Both the position numbers and the translations under genes were made by a program. Below the pieces are notes generated by a model. That model worked only from the letters and a program-made list of their open reading frames with translations, made no database searches and was not told the origin of the DNA. Shown here one piece after another: positions 53,427 to 62,615 of a stretch of 64,000 bases of DNA. This DNA comes from Lachnospiraceae bacterium (GTDB lineage Bacteria > Bacillota > Clostridia > Lachnospirales > Lachnospiraceae), in contig JAQUVX010000020.1 of the NCBI GenBank assembly GCA_028693165.1, positions 1 to 64,000 of the forward strand, given 5' to 3'. Every line of letters begins with the position of its first letter. Position 1 is the first letter of the stretch.

Positions 53427-53531
53427 CTTGTTCTCCTCATCCTGTCATTCGGATAAGCCCGGCTTTACAGTTTACAGAGCAGGCTTACCCGAACGGATAC
53501 ATTCTCTTATCTGACAGCAGACCGCATCGCA

Positions 53532-54848
53532 TCAAAACAGCAGATGTGAAATGAGTGCAATGATCGGTACTGCAATAACGGTTCTCACCACAAAGTGAAG
53601 AAGCAGATCCGTGAATTTGAGCGGGATTTTCGCTCCCAGCATTGCATTGCCGGCTTCCGTCATGAAGATGATCTGCATGATGGACAGCTCCACAACAAAG
53701 AATACACTCTGAAGTGCCACACCGCTGCTGACCGAGATAACCGGAAGACTGACCTCAATAAATCCAAGCAGTACCGCCGGTGCAATCTTTCCGGCATCTG
53801 GAAGTCCGAGCAGTCCAAGGATCGGAGCAATCGGCTTGCCAAGCCAGGTAAACAGTGGGGTCAGATGCACAATCGTCAGGGTCACAATCACGATCGGGAT
53901 CATGTAGGCAATGATGCGCTGTGAAAATTTCAGAGCGCTGAACAGGCTGTCAAGAAATGCTTTTGCCGTGAACTGTCTGGATTTGATTGCCGCGGCATTC
54001 AGTGCGTTCTGGAATCTGGAACCGCCATCGTCTGTCTTCTCGCTCTGATCGGCCGGGCTGCTTCCATCGATATAGACATTTGGAACTCTGCTGATCGGCG
54101 GGATGCGCACCAGAATCACGGTCATCACAAACACCAGACCAAACGTCAAAGCCAGAAGTGTTCCGTACATATTTTCGATGCCGCCGATCGAACACAATAC
54201 ACCGATGTAGCCTACGGAAATCGTCGAGAAACAGGTCGCAGCAGCCACCGCTTCTCTCTGTGTATAGGTCTTATTCTCATAATACTGATCCGTCATGTAA
54301 ACGCCTACTGCCGCACTGACCACATAGGAGGACAGGCAGTTCACCGCAGCCGCACCCGGCAGCTTTAACAGCGGACGCATCAGGCATTCCAGAATTCCGC
54401 CCACGAACTCCACAATACCGGATTTCAGGATAAAGACGATAAACCAGCCGCAGACCGACACGGTCAGCATAACCGTTCCCGCCAGCCCCAGAATCTGACC
54501 ACCGATCTGTTCATTGGAAAAGATCGCTGCCGGAGGAAGCTGAAACCACACCGCTAATACCACAAAAAATGCCAGGGCGTAATGAATCAGCTTTGTATTC
54601 GTGTCCCCTTCATGAAGTCTGATACAAGTTGGATTCTTCAGAAACTTCGCCCCAATGATGGTTCCCATCAGGATTACCAGCGCGAGCAGTACCAGATATT
54701 TCAAATGGTCTCCAAGCGCCCCTTTGATCCATGAAACCATAATTACCACCGGTACTCTCGATCCATCTACCGGAATGAAATACAAAAACACACCGATGAT
54801 ACTCAGTACCGCAAATTTTATCATGTCCTTTGTTGTTGCCTTTTCCAT
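53532..54848 (-). CDS. YjiH/Gate-domain membrane protein, copy 2
   Basis: A 438-residue membrane protein with about ten helices and the YjiH nucleoside-recognition (Gate) pattern (FVGGILECLMRPLLKLPGAAAVNCLSSYV, DQYYENKTYTQREAVAAATCFSTISVGY). It is clearly paralogous to the next gene upstream, with the same length and motif order. YjiH-type proteins are presumed transporters. Position inside the xdh island suggests uptake of the hydroxylase substrate, perhaps a purine. Inference only. Confidence 0.82.
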   Translation of the reverse strand: MEKATTKDMIKFAVLSIIGVFLYFIPVDGSRVPVVIMVSWIKGALGDHLKYLVLLALVILMGTIIGAKFLKNPTCIRLHEGDTNTKLIHYALAFFVVLAVWFQLPPAAIFSNEQIGGQILGLAGTVMLTVSVCGWFIVFILKSGIVEFVGGILECLMRPLLKLPGAAAVNCLSSYVVSAAVGVYMTDQYYENKTYTQREAVAAATCFSTISVGYIGVLCSIGGIENMYGTLLALTFGLVFVMTVILVRIPPISRVPNVYIDGSSPADQSEKTDDGGSRFQNALNAAAIKSRQFTAKAFLDSLFSALKFSQRIIAYMIPIVIVTLTIVHLTPLFTWLGKPIAPILGLLGLPDAGKIAPAVLLGFIEVSLPVISVSSGVALQSVFFVVELSIMQIIFMTEAGNAMLGAKIPLKFTDLLLHFVVRTVIAVPIIALISHLLF

Positions 54849-54904
54849 ACGTTTAACCTTCCTGGCTCACCCAAATTCGCCCTATGTATTTGCTTTTTTA
54901 TCTT

Positions 54905-56221
54905 TTACCGATAAAGAAAATGCGTCAGCGCTGCCACAAGCGGCATCGCAATCACGGTTCTCACAAGAAAGATCTCGATTAATTTCCCCGCCTTCAGCGG
55001 AATCCGGCTGCTCAAAATCGCATTGCCCGCCTCTGAGAAAAAGATGATCTGCACAATGGAAAGCTGAACAATGAAGAACACCGTCTCCGCCGCCACCTTT
55101 CCTCCCGATACCAGAATGGTCGGCAGACTGATCTCCACGATTCCCACCAGAACAGACGGAGCTGCTGCCGCCGCATCCGGAATCCGCAAAAGCTGCAGCA
55201 GCGGAACGAGCGGATACCCCAGCCATTTAAACAGCGGAGTTTCATATACAAGCGTCAGCACCAGAATGACCAGCGGAATCATGACACCGATCGCCTTCTG
55301 CGCAAACATGACTGCCTGCAGAAAATTCTTGCGGAATGCATCCCAGGTAAAATCTTCCGACCGCTTCATTCCCGCCTGCGCCGCAAGGCGAACCCGCTCG
55401 GCAAAGGGAATCTTCTGATACACATGCTCCGGTCTTGTCCGGTCGATGCAGGTATCCTCGATCAGGCAGAGGGGAGGAATCCGGATCATGATCGCCGCCA
55501 TGATCAGCACCAGCGTAAAACTGCTGATCAGCAGCACACCATACATATCCTCAATCCCGCCGATCGATGCCAGAACACCGATATAGCCCACACTGATCAC
55601 GCTGAAATTCGTCACGACCGCACAGGCCTGTCTGGTCGTGTAGGTTTTGTTCTCATAATACTGCTCTGTAAAATAAACACCAACCGATGCCGATGACACA
55701 AAGGATGAGATCATATTGACCGCCGCTTCCCCCGGAAGCTTAAACAGCGGAAGCATCACCGGTTCCAGCAGCACGGACACGAACTCCACAATCCCCGACT
55801 TGATAATGAAGATCACCAAAGTTCCCGCCAAAGCGATGGTGATAAAGATCGTGGAAGCCATCCGGATGACCGATCCGCCGATCGCCGGATTCCTCACAAA
55901 AGACAGATTAACATCAAAACAGATCATAATGGTAAGCACAATGCCTGCCGCAAAAAAGATCTGTTTGACCAGTGGATCGCGTCTGTGATAGTCCACCATC
56001 GTATTCATTTGAAAAATCTTTGCTCCTGCCAGAGAACATGCCAGGAGCATTTCAGAAATGACTGCTACATAAGTTACCCGTTCTGCTGCCAGCCGCTTCA
56101 AAAAGTCAATTCCGTAAACCACCGGAATCTTCCCTCCTGTGATCGGAATAAAGAACAGAAGCACACCGATCAGGCTCAGCAGCAGAAACTTAACCATATT
56201 TTTTTCTTCTGTCACATTCAC
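54905..56221 (-). CDS. YjiH/Gate-domain membrane protein, copy 1
   Basis: A 438-residue paralogue of the neighbouring gene: FVSVLLEPVMLPLFKLPGEAAVNMISSFV, EQYYENKTYTTRQACAVVTNFSVISVGYIGVLASIGG. The tandem pair may form a heterodimer or differ in substrate. Its start is GTG overlapping the TGA of the FAD-subunit gene (GTGA), so it is translationally tied to the dehydrogenase. There is no signal peptide beyond the first helix. Confidence 0.82.
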   Translation of the reverse strand: MNVTEEKNMVKFLLLSLIGVLLFFIPITGGKIPVVYGIDFLKRLAAERVTYVAVISEMLLACSLAGAKIFQMNTMVDYHRRDPLVKQIFFAAGIVLTIMICFDVNLSFVRNPAIGGSVIRMASTIFITIALAGTLVIFIIKSGIVEFVSVLLEPVMLPLFKLPGEAAVNMISSFVSSASVGVYFTEQYYENKTYTTRQACAVVTNFSVISVGYIGVLASIGGIEDMYGVLLISSFTLVLIMAAIMIRIPPLCLIEDTCIDRTRPEHVYQKIPFAERVRLAAQAGMKRSEDFTWDAFRKNFLQAVMFAQKAIGVMIPLVILVLTLVYETPLFKWLGYPLVPLLQLLRIPDAAAAAPSVLVGIVEISLPTILVSGGKVAAETVFFIVQLSIVQIIFFSEAGNAILSSRIPLKAGKLIEIFLVRTVIAMPLVAALTHFLYR

Positions 56222-57063
56222 TGTTTCTCCCGATCCAATTTGAGGAAGGTATCCATCACGACACCTCTTGAAGCATACACCTTGTAATCGCGGTCGAATT
56301 CCTTCGGGGTATTCGCCATGATATAGTCAGACAAAATCTCCGCCACCTTCATAATGTTATATTCATTCAGCGGTTTTCCAATCAGGAATTCCTCTGCCTC
56401 ACGCAGCTTTACCGGACGGACAGAGATCGCGCCGATCAAGATCCGTACCGACTTCACCTTGTCCTGCTCCATGGAGATTCCCAATGCCATATCGATTCGC
56501 GCGATGGTTACTTTCTTTCTTGTTCCCAGCTTCACAAAAGAACTCTTGAATTTCGGGAACGGCATGTGAATCCGGTAGATTGCTTCGTTGTAATCCAGGA
56601 CCGTCTTGCCCGGGCGCTCGATCAGTTCTGTGATCGGGATCATGCGGGTTCCGTCTGGGCCAAGCGCCTCAATCACTGCATCATAGAGATACAGAACCGG
56701 GATCAGATCTCCTGCCGGAGATGCATTGCCCAGGTTGCCGCCGATCGTACCGTGATTGCGGATCTGAAGTGATCCGACATCCGAGGCAGCGTCCATCAAA
56801 GCCGGAAATTGTTCACGGATCACTTCATTGTGTTCCATCTCTGTCATCGTTGCGTATCCGCCGATCACAATTCCTGATCGGTTGGTCTCAATCCGTCTGA
56901 ACTCATCCACAGCACCCAGATAGCAAAGCGCACCCGGCTTTGCCATACCAGAGTGGAGACGGATGATAAAATCTGTGCCGCCGCCCAGGAACTTGCTGTC
57001 CGGAGTCATTTTGCTCAGGCACTCTTTCACTTCTGAATATGATTTCGGTACATATGCTTCCAT
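56218..57063 (-). CDS. xdhB: Xanthine dehydrogenase-type FAD subunit
   Basis: A 281-residue FAD-binding subunit of a molybdenum hydroxylase. FAD motifs are FLGGGTDFIIRLHSG near residue 28 and TIGGNLGNASPAGDL near 106; the C-terminal CO_deh_flav_C domain follows. It takes electrons from the 2Fe-2S subunit and passes them to NAD or another acceptor. It is 3 bases downstream of the 2Fe-2S subunit gene and overlaps the first YjiH gene. Confidence 0.94.
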   Translation of the reverse strand: MEAYVPKSYSEVKECLSKMTPDSKFLGGGTDFIIRLHSGMAKPGALCYLGAVDEFRRIETNRSGIVIGGYATMTEMEHNEVIREQFPALMDAASDVGSLQIRNHGTIGGNLGNASPAGDLIPVLYLYDAVIEALGPDGTRMIPITELIERPGKTVLDYNEAIYRIHMPFPKFKSSFVKLGTRKKVTIARIDMALGISMEQDKVKSVRILIGAISVRPVKLREAEEFLIGKPLNEYNIMKVAEILSDYIMANTPKEFDRDYKVYASRGVVMDTFLKLDREKQ

Positions 57064-57066
57064 CTC

Positions 57067-57525
57067 TTATGCCTCCTCCGCTGAGCGTTTTACCGCCTTG
57101 ATGATCTGTGTGTATCCGGAACACCGGCAGATATTTCCAGCCAGTGCATTTCGAATTTCCTGCTCAGTCGGGTGCGGGTTATGCATGAGAAGCGCCTTGG
57201 TCGACATGATCATGCCCGTCGTACAGTAACCGCACTGGATTGCCGTTTCCTCCACAAACATTCTCTGAATCCTGCACATCTCTCCGTTCTCTTCCAGTCC
57301 CTCGATGGTGATAACCTCTCTCCCCTCAAGCTGGCAGACGAGCGTCAGGCAGGAATGAACCGCCTCCCCATCGATGATCACGGTACAGGCTCCGCACTCT
57401 CCTTCTCCACATCCCTCTTTGGTTCCGGTCATGTGAAGGTCTTCTCTCAGAAGATCCAAAAGGCGCTTCTGAGGTTCCGCCTCAATCACTCTTTTCTTTC
57501 CATTTAATTTAAATGTCAGCTTCAT
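57067..57525 (-). CDS. xdhC: Xanthine dehydrogenase-type 2Fe-2S subunit
   Basis: A 152-residue iron-sulfur subunit with two clusters. The ferredoxin-like CGEGECGACTV (about 38-48) and C in HSCLTL bind one cluster; CGYCTTGM and CRCSGY (about 98-137) bind the other. It is the electron link between the Mo and FAD subunits. The ATG overlaps the TGA of the Mo-subunit gene (ATGA). Confidence 0.95.
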   Translation of the reverse strand: MKLTFKLNGKKRVIEAEPQKRLLDLLREDLHMTGTKEGCGEGECGACTVIIDGEAVHSCLTLVCQLEGREVITIEGLEENGEMCRIQRMFVEETAIQCGYCTTGMIMSTKALLMHNPHPTEQEIRNALAGNICRCSGYTQIIKAVKRSAEEA

Positions 57526-59786
57526 CTCTTCGCCTCCTCACTTTTCTGATGCAAATATTCCATGATCACATCCGGCGTAATCGGAATGGTATCAATCTCA
57601 CTGTCAAGGGCATCATTGACCGCCCCCATAACAGCTGCCGCAACCGGTGTATGGCAGACCTCTCCTATGGATTTTGCACCGTAAGGTCCCGGATCTCCGC
57701 CCTCTTCGATGAATTCCACCTTGACATTCGGTGCTTCCCAGGAATTGATCAGATGGTAATCCTTTAAGCTGCCGCTTGGCTTTCCGTTGCTGCGGGTCAG
57801 CACATGCTCGGTCAGCGCAGCACCACTTCCCATAATGACAGCGCCCTGGGTCTGTGCCCGACAGATCTCCGGGTTGATCGCTTTTCCGATATCATGGACA
57901 GCCAGGTAATCCACAATCCTGGTCATGCCTGTGTAAGTGTCGACCTCCACCTCTGCAAAATGAACGCCGCAGACGCCCGGATTGGACTCCGGTATGTAAT
58001 CCTCACTCACGAACACTTCCTGTTTCAGACTCTGCATGGAGAAATCAAATACATCGCTCCACGTATAGTGCAGATCCGGATTGGTGCGGCTGTATACCAC
58101 ACGATCTTCGATGTAGAGATCTTCCTCTTTCTCACCCGAATAACGAGCCGTGCACTCGATGATGCTTGCAAGCATGGCCTCTGCACAGCGAATCGTCGTA
58201 TTGCCGAGCACATAGGTGGTACGGCTTGAGAAGCATCCAAGATCCAGCGGTGTCACATCCGTATCGCCTTCCCCGATCTTTACCTGCTCCGGCATAACGC
58301 CAAGTGCCTCCGCCGCGATCATCTTCATCGCCATAACGGTACCACAGCCGTGATCATGAAGGGTCATGTTGCACAGGATCGTGCCGCTCTCGTTTAAGCT
58401 CATTGTCACACGTGCAAAATCGGTCTTGCCCGGGTAGAAGTTGTTGACATGTCCGCCTGCCGACACGCCCAGTCCCCTCAGATACCGTTTATTCGTTTCA
58501 TTAAATTTGCGAACTTCTTCTTTTCTTCTGTTCCATTCAAAATGATCCCGGCCCTGCTCCAAAGCCTGTCTTATCTTGTAGTTGCCAAGTGAGACACCGC
58601 ACATCAGGTCAATGTCATTCTCATGCATGACATTCTTCAGACGAAGCTCTACCGGGTCCATGTTCAGCCGTCTTGCCGCCACGTTCATGCTGTGTTCGAA
58701 CATCACCGTCGCTTCCGGGCTCGTCCATCCGCGGAACGCACCGCTTACGATGGTATTGGTGATCACAGCTTTGCTGTGATAATGACAATATGGATACTTA
58801 TAAGTACGGAACATTTTGTGTGCAACGGTTCTCGCATAGTTGATGGAATTGCCCAGGTATGCGCCTGCATCCAGGGTCAGATCGCAGTCTACATTCTGAA
58901 GCTGTCCGTCCTTTGTGAAATCCATCTCCGTCTCAAAATGCATCGGTGCACGGCTGTATGCGGAAATGATTGTCTCGCTTCGATTGTAAACCAGGCGTAC
59001 CGGACGGTTCACGCGCATAGCCGCAGCCGCCGTCACCGGCTCAAGCACCCACTCCTGCTTACCGCCGAAGGAGCCGCCCATCGTCGTCTTGATGACACGG
59101 ATCTTATTCGCATCCATATCGAATATGCCGCCTAACAGCGTCCGAATCCCGAATACTGCCTGATTCGGAGAGTATATGGTAAGCTGTCCGTCTTCTTTTC
59201 TATAATCTGCAACGCAGACATGGGTCTCCATGCAGATGTGGTTGATCCTGGAAAGATTCGCATTGGTCCTGACCTTGATCAGATCCTTCGTGTCCTGCTT
59301 CTCGCCCACGTCATGCGTGTAGTCGCCAAATACGGCTCCTTCCGGGAACACGTTGTCGATCTTGCCGGTCAAAGCTTCCTCTGTCGTCAGCGCATAGGGA
59401 TACTCTTCGTATTCGACTTCAATCAGCTTCACGGCCTCACGCGCAGCTTCCTCCGTCTCCGCGATCACACCTGCAATCCGATCGCCGACAAAACGGACGT
59501 GGGTATTGAAAATGCATTCGTTATAGATCAGATCCTGTCTGAACTGAGTCAGATAACGGTTGTATTTCTTCGTGGTTGTGTTAAAGCAGTGCATGACATC
59601 CACTACGCCCGGATACTCCAGAGCTTTTGAACAATCCAGCTTCTTCACGATGCCGTGAGGGATTGTCGAAAACAACAAAGCCATATGGAGCATCCCCTGC
59701 AGTTCCATATCCCCTGCATATCTCAATCTTCCTGTTGCCTTTCCTACTGCGTCATGAATAGGATGGCTCTTTCCAACACATCTCAT
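57522..59786 (-). CDS. xdhA: Xanthine dehydrogenase-type molybdopterin subunit
   Basis: A 754-residue molybdenum subunit of the same length as E. coli XdhA. The N-terminal a/b hammerhead domain (GKATGRLRYAGDM) is followed by the Mo-binding region with GGSFGGKQEW near residue 236, AFRGWTSPEA near 346, and the catalytic Glu709 in KSIGE. The signature is that of purine hydroxylases and relatives; substrate may be hypoxanthine/xanthine, nicotinate or another heterocycle and cannot be fixed. Start 6 bases after AGGAGG. First in a seven-gene run under a promoter with GntR-type operators. Confidence 0.93.
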   Translation of the reverse strand: MRCVGKSHPIHDAVGKATGRLRYAGDMELQGMLHMALLFSTIPHGIVKKLDCSKALEYPGVVDVMHCFNTTTKKYNRYLTQFRQDLIYNECIFNTHVRFVGDRIAGVIAETEEAAREAVKLIEVEYEEYPYALTTEEALTGKIDNVFPEGAVFGDYTHDVGEKQDTKDLIKVRTNANLSRINHICMETHVCVADYRKEDGQLTIYSPNQAVFGIRTLLGGIFDMDANKIRVIKTTMGGSFGGKQEWVLEPVTAAAAMRVNRPVRLVYNRSETIISAYSRAPMHFETEMDFTKDGQLQNVDCDLTLDAGAYLGNSINYARTVAHKMFRTYKYPYCHYHSKAVITNTIVSGAFRGWTSPEATVMFEHSMNVAARRLNMDPVELRLKNVMHENDIDLMCGVSLGNYKIRQALEQGRDHFEWNRRKEEVRKFNETNKRYLRGLGVSAGGHVNNFYPGKTDFARVTMSLNESGTILCNMTLHDHGCGTVMAMKMIAAEALGVMPEQVKIGEGDTDVTPLDLGCFSSRTTYVLGNTTIRCAEAMLASIIECTARYSGEKEEDLYIEDRVVYSRTNPDLHYTWSDVFDFSMQSLKQEVFVSEDYIPESNPGVCGVHFAEVEVDTYTGMTRIVDYLAVHDIGKAINPEICRAQTQGAVIMGSGAALTEHVLTRSNGKPSGSLKDYHLINSWEAPNVKVEFIEEGGDPGPYGAKSIGEVCHTPVAAAVMGAVNDALDSEIDTIPITPDVIMEYLHQKSEEAKR

Positions 59787-59806
59787 CTCAAACCTCCTGT
59801 TTTACT

Positions 59807-59834
59807 TATACCAGTTTGTTTTTCTCATATACCA
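59807..59834 (-). promoter_or_regulatory. Two operator half sites in the xdhA leader
   Basis: TGGTATA occurs at 59807-59813 and 59828-59834 on the minus strand, 21 bases apart, i.e. two helical turns, between the promoter and the ribosome binding site. Candidate binding sites for the neighbouring GntR/HutC regulator. A further copy lies at 59928-59934 in the opposite direction. Confidence 0.55.
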
Positions 59835-59845
59835 ATTTCGTTTTT

Positions 59846-59874
59846 AATATACACTTACAAGTGGTATATGTCAA
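59846..59874 (-). promoter_or_regulatory. xdhA promoter with palindromic operator in the spacer
   Basis: TTGACA, 17 bases, TATATT on the minus strand, 60 bases before the xdhA start. The spacer is filled by an imperfect palindrome with arms ATATACCACTT and AAGTGTATAT, containing the TGGTATA half site (59862-59868). A regulator bound there would exclude RNA polymerase. Confidence 0.8.
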
Positions 59875-59939
59875 TATTTTTTGTCGTGAATAACGCTCCC
59901 ATGTAAATCGTCCTTTTTCCGTTCATTTGGTATATATAA

Positions 59940-59972
59940 AAAGAGCAGGAGCCTTTTCAGCTCCCGCCCTGC
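59940..59972 (-). terminator. Terminator of the gntR gene
   Basis: Stem GCAG and GAGC with complements (one 5-base bulge) starting 22 bases after the regulator's stop codon, followed by CTTTTTATATA on the minus strand. It separates the regulator from the xdhA promoter. Confidence 0.75.
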
Positions 59973-59993
59973 ATTCTTTTCATTATTCAGGTT

Positions 59994-60680
59994 TTATAAT
60001 ATTTTCTGATTACTTAGATATTTGTACTGATCTCCCGGATGATAGCTGCGGCAGTGCATGATGATGCGCTCATCATGTACAAAATAACTCTTGATCTGAA
60101 GAATCGGCGATCCCACCTCAACCTTTAAGTAAAGGGATGTATTATGCAGACAATTCAGTGCCTCTACCTCGTCATACGTCATGACACCGTGATCCGGCAT
60201 ATACTTCTGGATCAGCTGGTGCAGTCCCAGCTCATAGTCTTCGCTGGAAAGCCGCTCAAAAAATTCCGGATGAAAATAAATATCCTCATACGCATAGGGA
60301 ATTCCCTGCTCCATGCGAATCCGGCGCATGCGCCAGTAAGGTCGCCCTTCCTCAATCTGCAATGCCCGATAACCATAGTTGCACTCGTCACCCGGTTTGC
60401 AGCTGATCAGCTTCACGTTGAGGTTCGATTTCCTGTCCGGCGAAGGATCCCAGATGCTGCGGCTCTTTTTGGTATCCGTGAGAAATGTTCCGCTCCCCAT
60501 TCTCCGAATCAGGAGTCCCTCATACATCAGATCCTCCAGCGCTTTTCTTACCGTCATGCGGTTCACTTCATAATAAGCGGCCAGATCCCGTTCCGAAGGA
60601 ATGGCCTTGTCCTTCTGAAATTCCCCCGAACGGATTCTGCCTAAAAGCGATTCCTTAATCATTGTATATTTTTTCTTCAT
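59994..60680 (-). CDS. GntR/HutC-family transcriptional regulator
   Basis: A 228-residue regulator. Residues 1-70 form the GntR winged helix (PSERDLAAYYEVNRMTVRKALEDLMYEGLLIRRMGSGTFL), and 85-228 the UTRA effector domain (PYWRMRRIRMEQGIPYAYEDIYFHPEFF). HutC-type regulators usually repress neighbouring catabolic genes until a small molecule binds. Half sites TGGTATA near its own start and around the xdhA promoter suggest self-control and control of the xdh island. The ATG after TTGGAG is chosen; a start 24 bases upstream overlaps the putative operator. Confidence 0.9.
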   Translation of the reverse strand: MKKKYTMIKESLLGRIRSGEFQKDKAIPSERDLAAYYEVNRMTVRKALEDLMYEGLLIRRMGSGTFLTDTKKSRSIWDPSPDRKSNLNVKLISCKPGDECNYGYRALQIEEGRPYWRMRRIRMEQGIPYAYEDIYFHPEFFERLSSEDYELGLHQLIQKYMPDHGVMTYDEVEALNCLHNTSLYLKVEVGSPILQIKSYFVHDERIIMHCRSYHPGDQYKYLSNQKIL

Positions 60681-60694
60681 TCCACCACTCCAAT

Positions 60695-60725
60695 TGGTAT
60701 ACATTATTATTTTTATAGCATACCA
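60695..60725 (-). promoter_or_regulatory. Operator half sites upstream of gntR
   Basis: TGGTATA at 60695-60701 and an inverted near-copy CATACCA at 60719-60725 (plus-strand reading) flank an A/T-rich core upstream of the regulator's start codon. They match the half sites at xdhA and suggest autoregulation. Confidence 0.5.
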
Positions 60726-60801
60726 TTTTCAGCTGGTTTCGTCCAGTCTTATGCTTGAGGAATTCTTCTATGGTGATTGTATCATGAAAAAACACCACCT
60801 C

Positions 60802-61857
60802 TTATTTCAAAAACAGGGCCGATACATCCACTGCCTGATCAATCATCCCGACATCCAGCATAAAGTCCGCCGTCTTCTGAAGTCCTGCGATATCGCTGTC
60901 CTTCGTCTCGGTGCTGAAATCATAATACTCGTACATATCGCGCACCGCCTGCTCATCCAGATCCAGCGCCGCTGCCGCTTCCTTGATCGCCTCATCATTC
61001 TGCTCGTCCATGAACTTTGCGATATCTGCCTCCGCACTCTGGAAGGTTGCAATCACGTCCGGATTCTCCTGATAGAATTTGTCGGTCACGGCCACTGCAA
61101 TGATGGCCTCGATCAGCCCCTCGCCGTCGGCGATCAGCTTGTAGCCTTCCTGATCTGCCTGGTATGCCGCTGCGCCTGCCAGCAGAGCCACATCCGCATT
61201 CTTGCTTGCCAGTGCGGTCTTGGAATCCGGGATGGTCATGTTCATGAAATTCACATCGTCTATGGTCATGCCTGCGGTTGCAAGATAGGCGGCCAGCAGC
61301 TCATGCAGATTGGTTCCGGCCGGTCCGACGATGGTTTTGCCCTTCAGGGATTCCGGTGTGGTCAGCGTCTCATCCGAGGTATACATGCGAAATGCCTTCG
61401 GGGAACGGCTGTACATATTCAGAATTTTGATATCCGCATCATTGGCCGCTGACAGGACGATGGAGCTTCCTCCTACCGCATAGAGAAACTGCACATCGCC
61501 GGATGCCAGTGCCTGCGTCTGGTCTGCGCCGGAGGTGATCTCCGCGTACGCTACCGAAATGCCGTCCTCGGCAAATGCCGTCTCAAAAAATTTGTTGTCC
61601 TGATCCACGATGGAAGGAATGTTGAGCGGAGAAGTCACATAGGTCATGGTGATCTTGTCCAGTCCCGAACCGCTCTTGCCTGCCCCGGCCTGTGTCTCTG
61701 CCCCGGTCTGTGTCTCCGCCTCGGTCTGTGTCTCTGCCTGTGCGCCCGCCTCGGCCGATGTCTCCGCCGCTGTCGCTGCCGCCGTATTGCTTCCACAGCC
61801 CGCCAGTAACATTGCACTCATGGTCATCGATGCCATGACTGTTAATAATTTTCTCAT
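60802..61857 (-). CDS. SsuA/TauA-type ABC substrate-binding lipoprotein
   Basis: A 351-residue lipoprotein of the NMT1/THI5-like family. The signal peptide ends in LAG-C21, followed by an Ala/Thr/Glu/Gln repeat linker (AETQTEAETQTGAETQAG). The domain starts at about 65 (ITMTYVTSPLNIPSIVDQDNKFFETAF) and has the usual GADQTQALASGDVQF and VGPAGTNLHELLAAYL. Such proteins carry sulfonates, nitrate, pyrimidine precursors or other aromatics. It is third in an operon after the permease and ATPase. Substrate unknown. Confidence 0.9.
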   Translation of the reverse strand: MRKLLTVMASMTMSAMLLAGCGSNTAAATAAETSAEAGAQAETQTEAETQTGAETQAGAGKSGSGLDKITMTYVTSPLNIPSIVDQDNKFFETAFAEDGISVAYAEITSGADQTQALASGDVQFLYAVGGSSIVLSAANDADIKILNMYSRSPKAFRMYTSDETLTTPESLKGKTIVGPAGTNLHELLAAYLATAGMTIDDVNFMNMTIPDSKTALASKNADVALLAGAAAYQADQEGYKLIADGEGLIEAIIAVAVTDKFYQENPDVIATFQSAEADIAKFMDEQNDEAIKEAAAALDLDEQAVRDMYEYYDFSTETKDSDIAGLQKTADFMLDVGMIDQAVDVSALFLK

Positions 61858-61880
61858 AGTCTTTTTTCTCCTCTTTCTTT

Positions 61881-62615
61881 TTACACTTGTTCTTCTATAT
61901 CTTTCAGAATGTCCTGCTTCATTTTCAGAAGCCGTTCATCCATAAGATCCCGTTTCCCGTCTTCCTGTGCGATTCGATACTCCGAATGCACCCTTCCGTC
62001 CTTCATCACTACAATCTTATGTCCCAGAATCAATGCCTCATCGATGCTGTGGGTGACAAACAGAATGCTGCTTCCCTCTTCCCTCTGCACGCGGATCACC
62101 TCCCGCTGCATCTGTTCTCTGGTAAAATAATCCAGCGCGGCGAATGGCTCGTCCATCAGAATGAACGACGGCTCATACGCCAGCGCCCGGGCAATCGCAG
62201 TTCTCTGCTGCATGCCGCCCGACAGCTGCGCAGGATAAGCATGTTCAAAATCGGCCAGCCCAACCAGGCGGATCACGGACTCAAGCTTCGCCTCCATCCG
62301 CTCTCTGTCCGCTTCTCCCTGCCCGCTCTTCAAGCCAAATGCGACGTTTTCCTTCACATCCAGCCACGGCATCAGCCGCGGTTCCTGAAATACGAAGGCG
62401 GTTTTGTGCTGGCTGTGATACACCACCTCGCCGCTGTCGCAGCGTTCCAGCCCGCCCACCAGACGCAGAAGTGTCGTCTTGCCGCAGCCGCTTCGGCCGA
62501 GCAAAATGGTGATCTCCCCTGGCTCCAGGCATAAGTCAATGCCATTTAAAACCTCCAGCCGGCGCCGGTCTACTTCATAGCTTTTTTTCAGATTCCGCAC
62601 TTCAATTCCATCCAT
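61881..62615 (-). CDS. SsuB/TauB-type ABC ATPase
   Basis: A 244-residue ATPase. Walker A is GRSGCGKTTLLR near residue 38, Q-loop VFQEPRLMPW, signature LSGGMQQRTAIARAL and Walker B FILMDEPFAALD. The EPRLMPW motif is typical of the nitrate/sulfonate/taurine family. Its ATG overlaps the end of the permease gene by 14 bases. Confidence 0.94.
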   Translation of the reverse strand: MDGIEVRNLKKSYEVDRRRLEVLNGIDLCLEPGEITILLGRSGCGKTTLLRLVGGLERCDSGEVVYHSQHKTAFVFQEPRLMPWLDVKENVAFGLKSGQGEADRERMEAKLESVIRLVGLADFEHAYPAQLSGGMQQRTAIARALAYEPSFILMDEPFAALDYFTREQMQREVIRVQREEGSSILFVTHSIDEALILGHKIVVMKDGRVHSEYRIAQEDGKRDLMDERLLKMKQDILKDIEEQV

